Below, piece after piece: positions 20,822 to 31,030 of a stretch of 64,000 nucleotides of DNA. This stretch comes from Nematopogon swammerdamellus. Lineage: Eukaryota; Arthropoda; Insecta; Lepidoptera; Adelidae. The number at the start of each line of letters is the position of its first letter. Position 1 is the stretch's first letter. A model generated the notes under the pieces. It did no database searches, had not been told where the DNA came from, and worked only from the letters and a program-made list of their open reading frames with translations. A program made the position numbers and the translations under genes. The DNA is taken from the NCBI GenBank assembly GCA_946902875.1, contig OX336355.1, positions 9,879,347 through 9,943,346 on the forward strand, written 5' to 3'.

Positions 20822-22507
20822 TCACACGGACTCCTCACCCGAGGCAGCGAGGAGTTGCTCCTCGTCAATATCTAGGCACAGGGATTCTGCCATTACCTGT
20901 AGTGGGTCAAGCGATCCCTCCATGCCCAGGCCGTGTGGGCCCCTTAACGCCAGGTCTGCGTAGGCAGAGTCAAGCGAGAGGGTCCCTGGCATGCTCGGAA
21001 GCGGTTCCAGTCCGTAGACTGGAGCCGCTTCTTCACTTGACGCAATGGAGCACTCCCTCGCTCCCACGGGCAGATGCCCGCCGTCCCTGTACCACTGGCG
21101 CTTCTCTTTGACACCGTGGTCCGTCGCGTCATCCTTCCTCGTGAAGCACGAGAAAGGATTTGTAAGTGGTGACTTACCATGGGGTGGTGTGGTCACCATA
21201 GGTCCTGTCGTCAGTACCGGCACCATGTAAGATGGCGGTGACGGTGTCGGAGTCTCTGTCGTCGGTTGAACCGTCCCGACCGCTTTCGTTCCCTCAGCTG
21301 CTGCAGTAGCTGCTGCTGGAGGTAGTGCAGGATTCGGCTTTGGTATACCTGCGTCGGGTACGTGGACGTATACGTTGGACAGCCCGTGTCCAATCCGCCG
21401 GTGGTGGCTCAGTAGCGTGCCCATCTCTGTCTCGGGTATGCCGAGAGTGATGAGCAGGCTACCTTGATCTCGTGTGGAGTTCAGCACTGTCCACCTGCCT
21501 ATTTTCAGGTGTTTGTTCTGCACCCTAAAGCGGTCCATGACAGCCTTGACGCTGATGTCGGCTGGGACCCCGGGCACCTTACAGAAACACCGTACCAATT
21601 TTTGCACCTCGCTGGCTGGAATCACGGCGAGTTTAATCCCTGTGAGGGATAGTTCTGCCACCTTCTGTTCCAGCCAGTTTCTAGTGAAGTCGTTGGAACA
21701 CCTAAGATTCAGGGCCCCTACTTTAAAAGTAGGGAATCCCTGGAAATTGGGTCCCGTCGGTGTGCTGTCGTCGTCGTCGTCCTCATCATCCGGAAGAGGT
21801 GCATCCGTCACCATCTTCCACAGGACGTTCTCCAGCGTCTCGCGGATCGACTCTGCTTCGTCCTTGGTCAGGGGGGCTCTGTCAGCCTTGACAATGGCCA
21901 TCTCCGTATATTTAGCTGTTGCTGCAGCAGCGTACGTGAGGCCCTCTACCCTCGGCCTTTTCTCAGATGGGGTCATGCCTGACACCTCTGGTCGGCCCCT
22001 CTTCTGGTGTGAGCAGGTCGGTGCGTCGGCCTGGTCCTTTCCAGAGTCGGGCAAACTTGTGGACGGGGCCGCTGGTGATGATCGCGATGGCCCGCGGTGG
22101 CCGTGCCCAGATCCCCTTAGGGGGGGTCTGACCGGCATGGTCCCGCGTGCCCCACCCCCTCGTCCACGATGCCCGGCTCTGAATGGCCCAATGGCTCCTC
22201 TCCCACGGGTGTTGGTGAAGGGGTCCTCACGACCCGTTTCCCCGGCTGCGCCCGTGGGTTGGTACTGCCCCGTGGACTCAAGCATGCGGTTAAAATGCGC
22301 GCGACGCCGCTTGTTAAGGCGGTGTCTTGCATTTTTACCCCTCTTTACCTGAGTCCACGGCTCGTCACGACTGTCCCGTGCCACCGGTTCGGCCGCAGCC
22401 GCAATCGGTGGTGGTGTCGTCCTTTCTCCTTGCGTCGGTGGCTGTATTACTGTGTCTTTATTAGAATCCATACTCTTCTTCCGTTTGTTGCTTCGTCCCC
22501 CAAGCAT
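20822..22507 (-). CDS. Loa-like LINE ORF1 (gag-like RNA-binding protein)
   Basis: 561 aa from the ATG at 22507; another in-frame ATG lies at 22471. The N-terminal third is basic and Pro/Gly/Arg-rich (RGRGAIGPFRAGHRGRGGG). Mid-protein it has the acidic run DDEDDDDD. A folded domain follows, with FPTFKVGALNLRCSNDFTRN and LKIGRWTVLNSTRDQGSLL. This pattern resembles the domain called DUF4780 in insect LINE ORF1 proteins, a match made by eye. No CCHC knuckle is seen. The likely role is to bind the element RNA in a ribonucleoprotein together with the ORF2 product encoded immediately downstream. Confidence 0.85.
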   Translation of the reverse strand: MLGGRSNKRKKSMDSNKDTVIQPPTQGERTTPPPIAAAAEPVARDSRDEPWTQVKRGKNARHRLNKRRRAHFNRMLESTGQYQPTGAAGETGREDPFTNTRGRGAIGPFRAGHRGRGGGARGTMPVRPPLRGSGHGHRGPSRSSPAAPSTSLPDSGKDQADAPTCSHQKRGRPEVSGMTPSEKRPRVEGLTYAAAATAKYTEMAIVKADRAPLTKDEAESIRETLENVLWKMVTDAPLPDDEDDDDDSTPTGPNFQGFPTFKVGALNLRCSNDFTRNWLEQKVAELSLTGIKLAVIPASEVQKLVRCFCKVPGVPADISVKAVMDRFRVQNKHLKIGRWTVLNSTRDQGSLLITLGIPETEMGTLLSHHRRIGHGLSNVYVHVPDAGIPKPNPALPPAAATAAAEGTKAVGTVQPTTETPTPSPPSYMVPVLTTGPMVTTPPHGKSPLTNPFSCFTRKDDATDHGVKEKRQWYRDGGHLPVGARECSIASSEEAAPVYGLEPLPSMPGTLSLDSAYADLALRGPHGLGMEGSLDPLQVMAESLCLDIDEEQLLAASGEESV

Positions 22508-22975
22508 CCCACCCACCACCGAGTCCTCAAAATTGGGGATGCCCGTTTGGGCACCAGGTTAGCTGGGGGATATAGCACCCGGAACATATTGTCCAGCCCT
22601 TGATGAGTGTCAGCCACACACACCCTCCCTCTGTGAGTCCGCCACCCATCAACTGCCAGTTCAATAGGTTCACTCTTAGGATGGTCCATCTACGAGCAGG
22701 TTACGGTCACGATCGGGCCGACCCAGCCACGGTGCCGTCCCAAAGCGCTCCGGCCCGCTGCAGACAGGCCATCCTAGGGGCGCTAGCCGACATCCGTCTT
22801 ACCGTGATGCCACAGCCGATTGATCGCAATGCGGCTACATTGCGACCGCCCGTTTTGGGATGAATCTGAGGCCAAAGCAGCGTGTTGCACCTCGCGGAGA
22901 TGCTCAGCTACCAGGATCCCCATCTCCCCCCTTACGGGTCTCCACGCACGGCACAAACACGCGGGTGACGGAGGG

Positions 22976-22977
<2 letters not shown>
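22508..22977 (-). promoter_or_regulatory. 5' UTR and presumptive internal promoter of the Loa-like LINE
   Basis: GC-rich, without a conserved ORF, located between the 5' terminus of the element and the ORF1 start. LINEs of this type carry an internal promoter in this region. No specific promoter motif was identified. Confidence 0.4.
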
Positions 22978-23008
<31 letters not shown>

Positions 23009-23140
23009 GTATAATATTTCCAACATAAAATTTTTAAATACGTCTGACCTTTGTAGTAAATAAATTATAACTTTTTTTGTACCTATTCTTTTTTGCGAGG
23101 TCTTCGATAAATGAGATTACTAATACAGCTTACACAGACT

Positions 23141-23330
23141 TTAAGGCCGTGACAAACGCCAACGACCTTGAGCATTCCAAAAAAACCAGCAATGCACTTT
23201 GTTGGTAAGGAACCAAAATATAGGTTGGTATTTTTTTAATTTTCTGAATGTGTGTCAATTGGTCAGTTTTGGACCTTCTTTGTCGCACTTTTTGCATGTT
23301 TTGCGTATTTGGCGTTTGTCACCGCCTTAA
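23141..23330. mobile_element. Intact 190-bp TTAA MITE
   Basis: Terminal inverted repeats GGCCGTGACAAACGCCAA and, inverted, GGCGGTGACAAACGCCAA are bounded by TTAA on both sides (23141-23144 and 23327-23330). A TTAA duplication suggests mobilisation by a piggyBac-type transposase (family knowledge, not shown here). No coding capacity. It serves as the uninterrupted reference for the split copy at 46015-52134. Confidence 0.85.
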
Positions 23331-23689
23331 TGCAGAAACTTCCACCTGAGAGTCTAAAAAAGTCAACTACCTACTTTACGATACTTCGACAACAGGGCTT
23401 GTAAAAACATTAACTAGACATTAAAGTTTTATTTCCATCATCTTTACACTGCAGTATAACTGAGAGGATGTTTCATAGCTTTTTTTTATAAATTTTCATA
23501 ACTTCTACTTTCCTTTAATTAAAATATCGCAGGAAAGTTTCCTTCCGCCTCACTTGAACGGTGTCTCTTAAATATCTTATCTTTTGTCTTCGCTGCACCG
23601 GGTTTGTTTTAAACTTTTGTACGAAGACTCGTTTAATTATATTCGAAGCGGATCTCTTAGGTATAATGCAATTTTCTAATGATTAAAAA
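23331..23689. other. No gene seen
   Basis: AT-rich intergenic DNA without recognised repeats. Confidence 0.5.
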
Positions 23690-24265
23690 ACCGGCCAAGT
23701 GCGAGTCGGGCTCGCGCACCTATCTTTCGTAGCACAACAAAAATAACCGGTTTTTATGATTTGATGTTATACTTCAACGTTTGAATTATAATAACGCCAA
23801 GTTTGAGGCTTGTATGTATTGCCGTTTTTACGATAGAGCAAAAACAAAAAACGTTGAAAAAAAAAGTTTCTTGCAAAAGGGTACATTTTTACTTTTTCTT
23901 GTTTTTTATTTGTTAGGATATTCTATAAAAATATCAACTGACTACAGTTCAAAAGACAGTCAGACTGACTTAGGGAAAGACAGACGGCCTAGGCTAAGTA
24001 ATAGGCTTCCATACGGGGTACGAAAACCACACAAGAAACGTGTTTTTCCAACGATTTTTTTGTTGTGCGGAAACCTCGGCGCGCGAGTCCGACTGGCACT
24101 TGGCCATTTTATTTATTATTTGTTGGCATATCCACTATAATAAATAACACATATTCTGTGAAAATTCAACCGGCTACGGTTCATAAGATTACACCCTCGG
24201 ACAGACAGACAGACAGACGGCGTAGGCATAGTAATAGAATTCCGTATGGATGAGAAATCTTAATA
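23690..24265. repeat. Two AGGGTTCCGTA-family fragments in tandem
   Basis: CGGCCAAGTGCGAGTCGGGC at about 23693 marks one end of a copy. A second set of end motifs (GGAAACCTCGGCGCGCGAGT, ACTTGGCC) begins at about 24069, and a (CAGA)n tract lies at about 24200. ORFs crossing the region are incidental. Confidence 0.6.
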
Positions 24266-24504
24266 AAAACCAAATACCTTTGGCTGGCATACATTTTCTG
24301 ACTTCTGTCACATGCTGCTCTCTTCAGTTTAGTGCGGTCCACAAATTATCGCTACATATTATAAAATCTTCCGTCTGTGGATGTGTGTCTAAGAACTTTC
24401 TGAATCTGTAGTATCAAAGAATATGTACCAAAGAATATCTACCTACGAATCATGCGTGCTGACTGTATTGTGTTGATACATATATACATGAACGTTTAAC
24501 AGTC
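24266..24504. other. No gene seen
   Basis: Short unremarkable intergenic sequence. Confidence 0.4.
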
Positions 24505-24554
24505 TTGCATACATACATACCGCACGCTGTATCCCGACAATCCGGGGTAAGCAG
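24505..24554 (+). repeat. SINE family A, left part, interrupted by the outer inverted-repeat element
   Basis: CATACATACATACCGCACGC then ATCCCGACAATCCGGGGTAA stops after GCAG at 24554. The continuation (AGAGTAATCGGGGT) resumes at 28541. Confidence 0.75.
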
Positions 24555-25143
24555 GGGGTCTACTCGGAGTTTCGATTGCGATATATTCGGATAGATCCGA
24601 ATATATCGGATGTATCTCGGGATGTGTCTAACTCATACAAATATCCCACTCTAACCAAATGTTCGGTCGGTCGGAAGAAGTGACATATCGAAAGCATAGA
24701 CAAAAAGTTTTGTTTTTCTCGCAATCATAGACAAGCGATTTGTGTCCAAGACCAAAATAAAAGTTGTTGTGGTCAAATTTTGTATATAGATAGTATTGGA
24801 TGGATGCATTGGAAAAAGATGGCGGACGGCGCAAGTTTGTCGCGTCGTCGTTGTAATTAAAAATATATATTTTTGTGGTTCTCGCCGTGTCGCACCTTAT
24901 ACAAAAGCATATATATTGGTATAGTAGTATTATATTCTTTGTATTGGTAATCTGTGGATGGATGGATGAAGGCGGGGCGACGGGGCGTGGCGGGGCGAGC
25001 GACCGGAGCAGGAGCCGCGCGGCCGCCGCGCCGCGCGCTCGCGGGCCGGCTCGACCGCCAGTCATTCGCCGCCGTAGCCGCCGCCGCCGCCCGTCACTCA
25101 GCCCAGTCAGTCATGTCATGACTTTTTTTTTATTTTTTTTTTT

Positions 25144-25455
25144 ATGGAAACTGACACGGTTGGCTACATCACCTACAACATCCGTCATGTCAGCCCATAA
25201 CACCGGGTGAACTTGGTGCCACGTCAGTGCTTCCCTTCGGTCGTGCCGGCTACACTGAACTGGACGGAAAACACAAACTATTTACATAGCCGTTTCGACC
25301 GACCTTTCATTCAGTGCGGTGGTACCAATCCGGGCGGGTTAAACCCTACCACCTAGTGATATAAGAAGGGAGTCATATCCCTTAGTCGCCTTTTACGACA
25401 TACACGGGGAGAGATGCAGTGGGGCTATTCTTTTAAAGTACCGGCCCCACACGGT
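25144..25455 (+). repeat. SINE family B, essentially full length
   Basis: Runs from ATGGAAACTGACACGGTTGG through CGTGCCGGCTACACTGAACT and CAGTGCGGTGGTACCAATCC to the shared 3' module (CGCCTTTTACGACATACACG, GGGGAGAGATGCAGTGGGG) and ends ACACGGTAC. Reference copy for family B in this window. Confidence 0.8.
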
Positions 25456-25610
25456 ACACCGGACTTCATGACCGCCGCGACGATCGCGCTGAGTCCTCTA
25501 ATTTTTTTGATATTTTCCAAGCGTAGGTAGCAACTTATGGATGAAATTATACAATAAACAAAAAACCATCGATGTCTAATTTTATAGATCGAACGTCGCG
25601 CGATTTAACC

Positions 25611-27363
25611 AGGAGGCCTACTCGGAGTTTCGATTGCGATATATTCGGATAGATCCGAATATATCGGATGTATCTCGGGATGTGTCTAACTCATACAAAT
25701 ATCCCACTCTAACCAAATGTTCGGTCGGTCGGAAGAAGTGACATATCGAAAGCATAGACAAAAAGTTTTGTTTTTCTCGCAATCATAAACAAGCGATTTG
25801 TGTCCAAGGCCAAAATAAAAGTTGGTGTGGTCAAATTGGTGTATAGATAGTCTGTGGTGGGTAGGTGTGGCGCGCATTTGATGCTTTGTGGATGGATGCA
25901 TAAATATTGGGAGTGGAAAAAGATGGCGGACGGCGCAAGTTTGTCGCGTCGTCGTTGTAATTAAATATATATATTTTTGTGGTTCTCGCCGTCTCGCACC
26001 TTATACAAAAGCATATATATTGGTATAGTAGAATTAGATTCTTTGTATTGATAATCTGTGGATGGATGGATGAAGGCGGGGCGGACGGAGCGGCCGGCTG
26101 TAGCCGGCCGGACTCGGAGCCGGAGCCGCGCGCTCGCGGCTCCGGCTCGACCGCCAGCCATTCGCCGTAGCGCTGCCCGCCCCGCAGCCCCGCCGCACCG
26201 CAATCGACATGACCGTCGCGCGGCGGTCATGTCTCGAAACTAGGTATGTACCGTGTAGGGCCGGTACTTTAAAAGAATAGCCCCACTGCATCTCTCCCCG
26301 TGCATGTCGTAAAAGGCGAAGGATATGACTCCCTTCTTATATTACTAGGTGGTAGGGTTTAACCCGCCCGGATTGGTACCACCGCACTGAATGAAAGGTC
26401 GGTCGAAATGGCTATGTAAATAGTTTGTGTTTTCGGTCCAGTTCAGTGTAGCCGGCACGACCGAAGGGAAGCACTGACGTGGCACCAAGTTCACCCGGTG
26501 TTATGGGCAGACATCACGGATGTTGTAGGTGATGTAGCCAACCGTGTCAGTTTCAATATAATACAATAAAACTAGGTTTTTCAAAGTTATTGGGTTTTAG
26601 TTGTATGGTGTCGATATAGTCTGTGGTGGTAAAAAAAAGGTAGTTGGTTGGTTGGATGGAGGCGGGGCGAGCGACCGGAGCCGGAGCCGCGCCCGCCGCG
26701 CCGCGCGCTCGCGGGGCGGCTCGACCGCCAGTCATTCGCCGCCGTAGCCGCCGCCGCCCGTCACTCAACCCAGTCAGTCATGCATGTCATGACATGACTT
26801 CACACAGATAAATAAAATAATGTATATACTAAATAATATATAAATAAATAATATATAGTAAATAATATATATACTTCATGACCGCCGCGACGATCCCGCT
26901 GAGTCCTCTAATTTTTTTGATATTTTCCAAGCGTAGGTAGCAACTTATGGATGAAATTATACAATAAACAAAAAACGTAAACAAATCACCAATGCACACA
27001 TAGGTAGGTACTCGTAAATCGTGTGTAAGTCAATGAACGCAATACACCAAACGACAACCTCTTCTTTTTTGTTAATAGTGGCCAAAGAGTAAAGTAATAA
27101 TAGTGGCAACAAAACGACAATCTCAACGAGAGCTCATGAGGTGTCGTTGGAATTATCGAAAATTGTCGTTTGCTCATTGGTCAAACTCAAATGTTCGTTC
27201 GGTTCATTTGAACCTAAGAGTAGGGTTACGACACGACAATGACAATGCCATTTTTTTACTATGTAGTTCTAAAAACGATATATCGAAACGATGTCAATTA
27301 GAGTAGGTTACGACACGACAAATGGCACGATGCATCGTTTTTACAACTCTGAGTAGGCCTCCT
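25611..27363. mobile_element. Inner copy of the same inverted-repeat element
   Basis: Ends AGGAGGCCTACTCGGAGTT (25611) and AACTCTGAGTAGGCCTCCT (to 27363) are inverse. Its left 600 bp matches 24555-25110 closely and its right part (26985-27362) matches 28160-28540. It lacks most of the middle that the outer copy keeps (27364-28135). A reversed SINE B sits at 26248-26560 and part of the GC-rich block is repeated at 26640-26780. Confidence 0.8.
26248..26560 (-). repeat. SINE family B, reverse
   Basis: Starts with GTACCGTGTAGGGCCGGTAC and ends GTGTCAGTTTC. It is inserted in the inner inverted-repeat element and is close to full length. Confidence 0.8.
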
Positions 27364-27562
27364 GTACTATGTTTCGTCTTAACAAGTGTGCGTGCATTCA
27401 CACACAGTATTGTGATACTCACACAAGCACACACTTACATCATATAGTCGTTTCATGTCCGTAAACGGCGGGCATCGGAGCGCGCCGCGCCTCCTGCCAC
27501 GAGATACTTTCGTGTTTGCATTTTACACGCCGCCATGCTGTCACGTGACGCGATCCCTACGA

Positions 27563-27712
27563 CGTTACTGTCGCGTTCTCACTTGCCTACAGGTGATAAG
27601 AGTGAGCGAGAAAGTTGTCATCGCTCGCCCATCGGCGCGATTGTCGTATTTCCGCTCACTCTTATGATCAGTAGGCAAGTGGGAACGAGAACGCGATAGC
27701 TACGTCACACAA
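27563..27712. repeat. Imperfect long inverted repeat
   Basis: GCGTTCTCACTTGCCTAC then GATAAGAGTGAGCG (about 27572-27607) is mirrored by CGCTCACTCTTATGATCAG then TAGGCAAGTGGGAACGAG (about 27653-27690). It lies in the part unique to the outer copy and may be a separate MITE. Confidence 0.6.
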
Positions 27713-28540
27713 TCCGTGACATGTCAGCATGGCTTCTTAACACGTCATAAGTCATAACATGCTCAGGCGAAACAAACAACAACGTTTGTCACTGTTACTC
27801 TTGCATAAAACACAGCTTTACTCTTTCTCGTTCGCTCTTTATATTAATTACGTATACAAAAATCTGTTTAACATAAAATTTGAGAAAAAAACCAGCAAAA
27901 TAAATACTTACTGACGGAAGGAGACGCCATTCTTTACGTAATTTCGATCTGAGCTGTTACAATACTTGTAACAGCAACCGGGCATGCTGAACACACGCAC
28001 TTTTGCGCCACAGACTCGGTACAGTAAGACTTACGCTCAACACGCGCTGCACACGCCGTATGAAGCGGCTGTCCGTGAAATCTGCAATTTATGCAGTTCT
28101 CGTGGAGAACAAATTTTTTCGGGAGTAATGTATGGGATGGGCATATCTCTAAATATACATCAATGCAAAAAACGAAAACAAATCACCAATGCACACTTAT
28201 GTAGATACTCGTAAATCGTGTGTAAGTCAATGAACGCAATACATACACCAAAACGACAATCTCTTCTTTTTATTTAATAGTGGCAACAAAACGACAATCT
28301 CAACGAGAGCTCATGAGGTGTCGTTGGAATTATCGAAAATTGTCGTTTGCTCATTGGTCAAATTCAAATGTTCGTTCTTTGACATTTGAACATAAGAGTA
28401 GGATTACGACACGACAATGACAATGCCATTTTTTTATTATGTAGTTCTAAAAACGATATATCGAAACGATGTCAATTAGAGTAGGTTACGACACGACAAA
28501 TAGCACGATGCATCGTTTTTACAACTCCGAGTAGACCTCC

Positions 28541-28625
28541 AGAGTAATCGGGGTAATAAAAGAGTGCCCTTTTACAACATGCACGGGGAGAGATGCATTG
28601 GGGTTTTTCTTTTCAATTGTCACAT
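28541..28625 (+). repeat. SINE family A, right part
   Basis: Resumes AGAGTAATCGGGGT and reaches the shared 3' module (CCCTTTTACAACATGCACG, GGGGAGAGATGCATTGGGG). It is separated by 4 kb from its left part at 24505-24554. Confidence 0.7.
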
Positions 28626-29273
28626 GCGGTACTCAAATTTTATTTCAATTTACCACTTTTTCATTTTCTTGTAAAGTTTCTAGCTTTGACTCATGTTTTA
28701 TTAGAATGAAGACGATGACGATACATCGTGAATAACATATCATATTGTGTCTGTAGAGCAAACATCTCATTACTATTGTTTGTTCTACAAACACCTCGTA
28801 ATCACAAATACCTACCTGTAAACATACTATGTACCTATTGGAGGAAACTGTTAACATTACAGAGATGATTAGGTAGGTAACTGTCTTAGGCCCGTATACA
28901 TAGAGCGTACTCACTACTCACATTGCTTCTTACGCTCAACTCAATGAACAGTGAAGTCGTTCTCCAATCTTACTGGGGCGAGCGTACTCAATCGTGTTGA
29001 TCAAAGATTTTGGAAAGAGAATAGATATGCAAAGGAGGCGTGTCTGCGACACGCTAATACGTATTATGGTGAGATTTGCGAGTGAGCGCACGTGGGTGGA
29101 TGCAATGCAACACTTTGGATCAGCCAAAGGTCGCTGGTGCGAATGTTTTCGTACGTTCGTATGTATGAATTGTGATTGTGTGCGATCGGAAACTGGCGAC
29201 AGCGGTTCTGATACGATGGGGCGTCCATGGCACATATTCTCTCCTTCCAAAATCTTTGGTATTGGCAGACAGT
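28626..29273. other. No gene recognised
   Basis: ORFs of about 80-126 aa exist on both strands near 28936-29330 but share no known domain and overlap each other. No repeat was recognised before 29274. Confidence 0.4.
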
Positions 29274-29500
29274 CGCTTCTTCGCTCCGTCCACTTGAGTC
29301 CATTGCATGGATCCATTGATGGATCCTAGTAAACTTTTTCCTCCACCTGAGTCCATCATGGCAGTCGATCCCTAATAATGGATTCTAAGATACTTCAAGG
29401 TGCACTTGGATCCTGCAAAGAGTTTAGTACGCTAATTTAATTTATTCCTAATTTGACGCGAACTGGCTAGTTAAGTGGCCATTTAATGATGACGTTTAAA
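29274..29500 (+). repeat. Half copy of a foldback MITE
   Basis: CGCTCCGTCCACTTGAGTCC to AATATAAAATT matches the left arm and loop of the element at 29649-30040, but the right arm is missing. Confidence 0.7.
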
Positions 29501-29648
29501 TATAAAATTGTATGATACATTTGCCATGATATAAACAACATAATTAGTATTTCGTTTAATTTCTACGAAATGGAGGCAAAAAAGTAGAATATATTAATTA
29601 AACATAAAGGAGGAATAGTTCTCCTTCATGACGGATACAAGTACCACA
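29501..29648. other. Short AT-rich spacer between the MITE copies
   Basis: No feature. Confidence 0.4.
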
Positions 29649-30040
29649 AGAAACGCTCCGTCCACTTGAGTCCATTGCATGGATCCATTGATGGATCCTA
29701 GTAAACTTTTCCCTCCACCTGAGTCCATCGTGGCAGTCGATTCCTAATAATGGATTCTAAGATACTTCAAGGTGCACTTGGATCCTCCACAGAGTTTAGT
29801 ACGCTGATTTAATTTATTCCTAATTTGACGCGAACTGGCTAGTTAAGTGGCCATTTAATGATGACGTTTAAATATAAAATTAGCGTACAAAACTCTTTGG
29901 AGGATCCAAGTGCACCTTGAAGTATCTTAGAATCCATTATTAGGAATCGACTGACATGATGGACTCAGGTGGAGGAAAAAGTTTACTAGGATCCATCAAT
30001 GGATCCATGCAATGGATTCAAGTGGACGGAGCGGTCTTCT
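29649..30040. mobile_element. Foldback MITE with about 150-bp inverted arms
   Basis: The left arm (29655-29805) and right arm (29881-30031) are near-perfect inverses starting CGCTCCGTCCACTTGAGTCC, with a loop of about 75 bp. Each arm contains the internal palindrome ATGGATCCATTGATGGATCC. No ORF. The transcript would form a long hairpin. Confidence 0.8.
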
Positions 30041-30304
30041 TGCTGCCTGCGTAATTGTTTCAATCATACGCATTGTTTTGAACTTGGAACGCAAAGTTTC
30101 GAGGCGTAGGATTTTGTTAAATCGTGATATTTCTAGGCTTGGGTTCGACTTGGTTGAGCCGAGATTAATGTGAGTCTTGTCTTAAGCATTGTCTATGTGC
30201 GCCAAATTACGACTTGAGGACGACTTTTTGCAGAGTTAAGACTGAGAATTCCTTATATATCGGGCCTTAGTGCGTTCTTGCTTTCTTAACAATTTTTTTT
30301 AATG
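30041..30304. other. No gene seen
   Basis: Unremarkable intergenic sequence. Confidence 0.4.
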
Positions 30305-30480
30305 TTTTCCGGTATGGGTGACTGAGTCAGAGAGGCCAAAACACATGCTCCGACCAGCCAATATCACCTTGTTTTTTTTTCTAATCGTGGTGGTCGATAT
30401 TGTGCTGTAATTTACCCGGGTTCTTGCAGCGCAACATCTATTACTCTGCTTACCCAAATTGTCGTGAGACAGCGTGATGA
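30305..30480. repeat. SINE C fragment followed by SINE A fragment
   Basis: 30305-30365 has GGGTGACTGAGTCAGAG and CATGCTCCGACCAGCCAATA (family C). 30375-30480 has the reversed family A segment TGTGCTGTAATTTACC, TTGCAGCGCAACATC and CTCTGCTTACCC. Confidence 0.6.
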
Positions 30481-30765
30481 TATATATATTTAAGCCTACA
30501 AACAAGGTCAACATAAAGAACAATATAAGTTGCGATTGCCCGAGGAGCGAAGAGCGAAGCCCAGTGCAGCTTTAAAATAAAAATAAAAATCCTGCAGAAA
30601 ACTCCAATTAGTACGAGAGGGGGATACTTCAGCGATTTACCGCAAAGTACGCGAACGAGCAATTGCAATATTAAATTAAAATTGAATGGCATGATACTGC
30701 ACCAACTGCACTTCTCGATCTATTTCACTCCGAAACAACTAGATGTTACTAGTCGAAAAAATAAC
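30481..30765. other. No gene seen
   Basis: Unremarkable sequence; short ORFs only. Confidence 0.4.
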
Positions 30766-31030
30766 GTAGCCTAGTGGTTATTGAACCAGCCATTGATGCG
30801 AGAGGTTGGAGGTTCGAATTTCGTGTGCACCATCGTGACCACATTGAAGCCGACAAGCCCAGGCCACACGGCGACCCGTCCCCGATTTACCCAAGTTCTT
30901 GCAGCACTACACTGATTACTCTGTTTACCAACACCACAGAGCAAAGGAGACGCGCAGCCGGCCATGGTAAAACGGCCACCGAACGCTGTTCTGAACACTT
31001 ACTGAGGCAACAAAAACCAGAACTGTGTTA
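30766..31030 (+). repeat. tRNA-derived SINE
   Basis: A-box-like TAGCCTAGTGGTTA (30770-30783) and B-box-like GGTTCGAATTTC (about 30810) are spaced as in a pol III promoter. The flanks do not fold into a tRNA acceptor stem, so it is a SINE head. A segment related to SINE A (ACCCAAGTTCTTGCAGCAC) follows. Confidence 0.6.

Larger units (their letters stand above)
17069..23006 (-). mobile_element. Full-length Loa-like LINE with 12-bp target duplication
   Basis: Two intact ORFs in tandem are flanked by identical TAGTATAATATT at 17057-17068 and 23007-23018. The sense-strand 3' end is an (AAC)n tail (seen as (GTT)n at 17069-17096). The sense-strand 5' end begins with a run of about 29 T (A run at 22978-23006). 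The length is 5,938 bp. Intact ORFs plus a perfect target duplication indicate a recent insertion. Confidence 0.92.
24555..28540. mobile_element. Outer copy of a non-autonomous inverted-repeat element, disrupted by a second copy
   Basis: The left end GGGGTCTACTCGGAGTT and the inverse of the right end (GGAGGTCTACTCGGAGTTG) form terminal inverted repeats. The body has a subterminal TTCGGATAGATCCGAA palindrome, an Arg/Gly-coding-like GC-rich block (24960-25100) and a right half with repeated ACGACAATG motifs. It is interrupted by a SINE B (25144-25455) and by another member of its own family (25611-27363). AG occurs on both sides, a possible 2-bp target duplication. No transposase ORF is present and the superfamily is unassigned. 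Confidence 0.75.

Noticed and set aside
21474..22352. 292-aa ORF on the plus strand
   Set aside because: Antisense shadow of the GC-rich LINE ORF1.
28936..29359. Overlapping ORFs of 79-126 aa on both strands
   Set aside because: They overlap one another and a MITE arm, with no recognisable domain or codon pattern.
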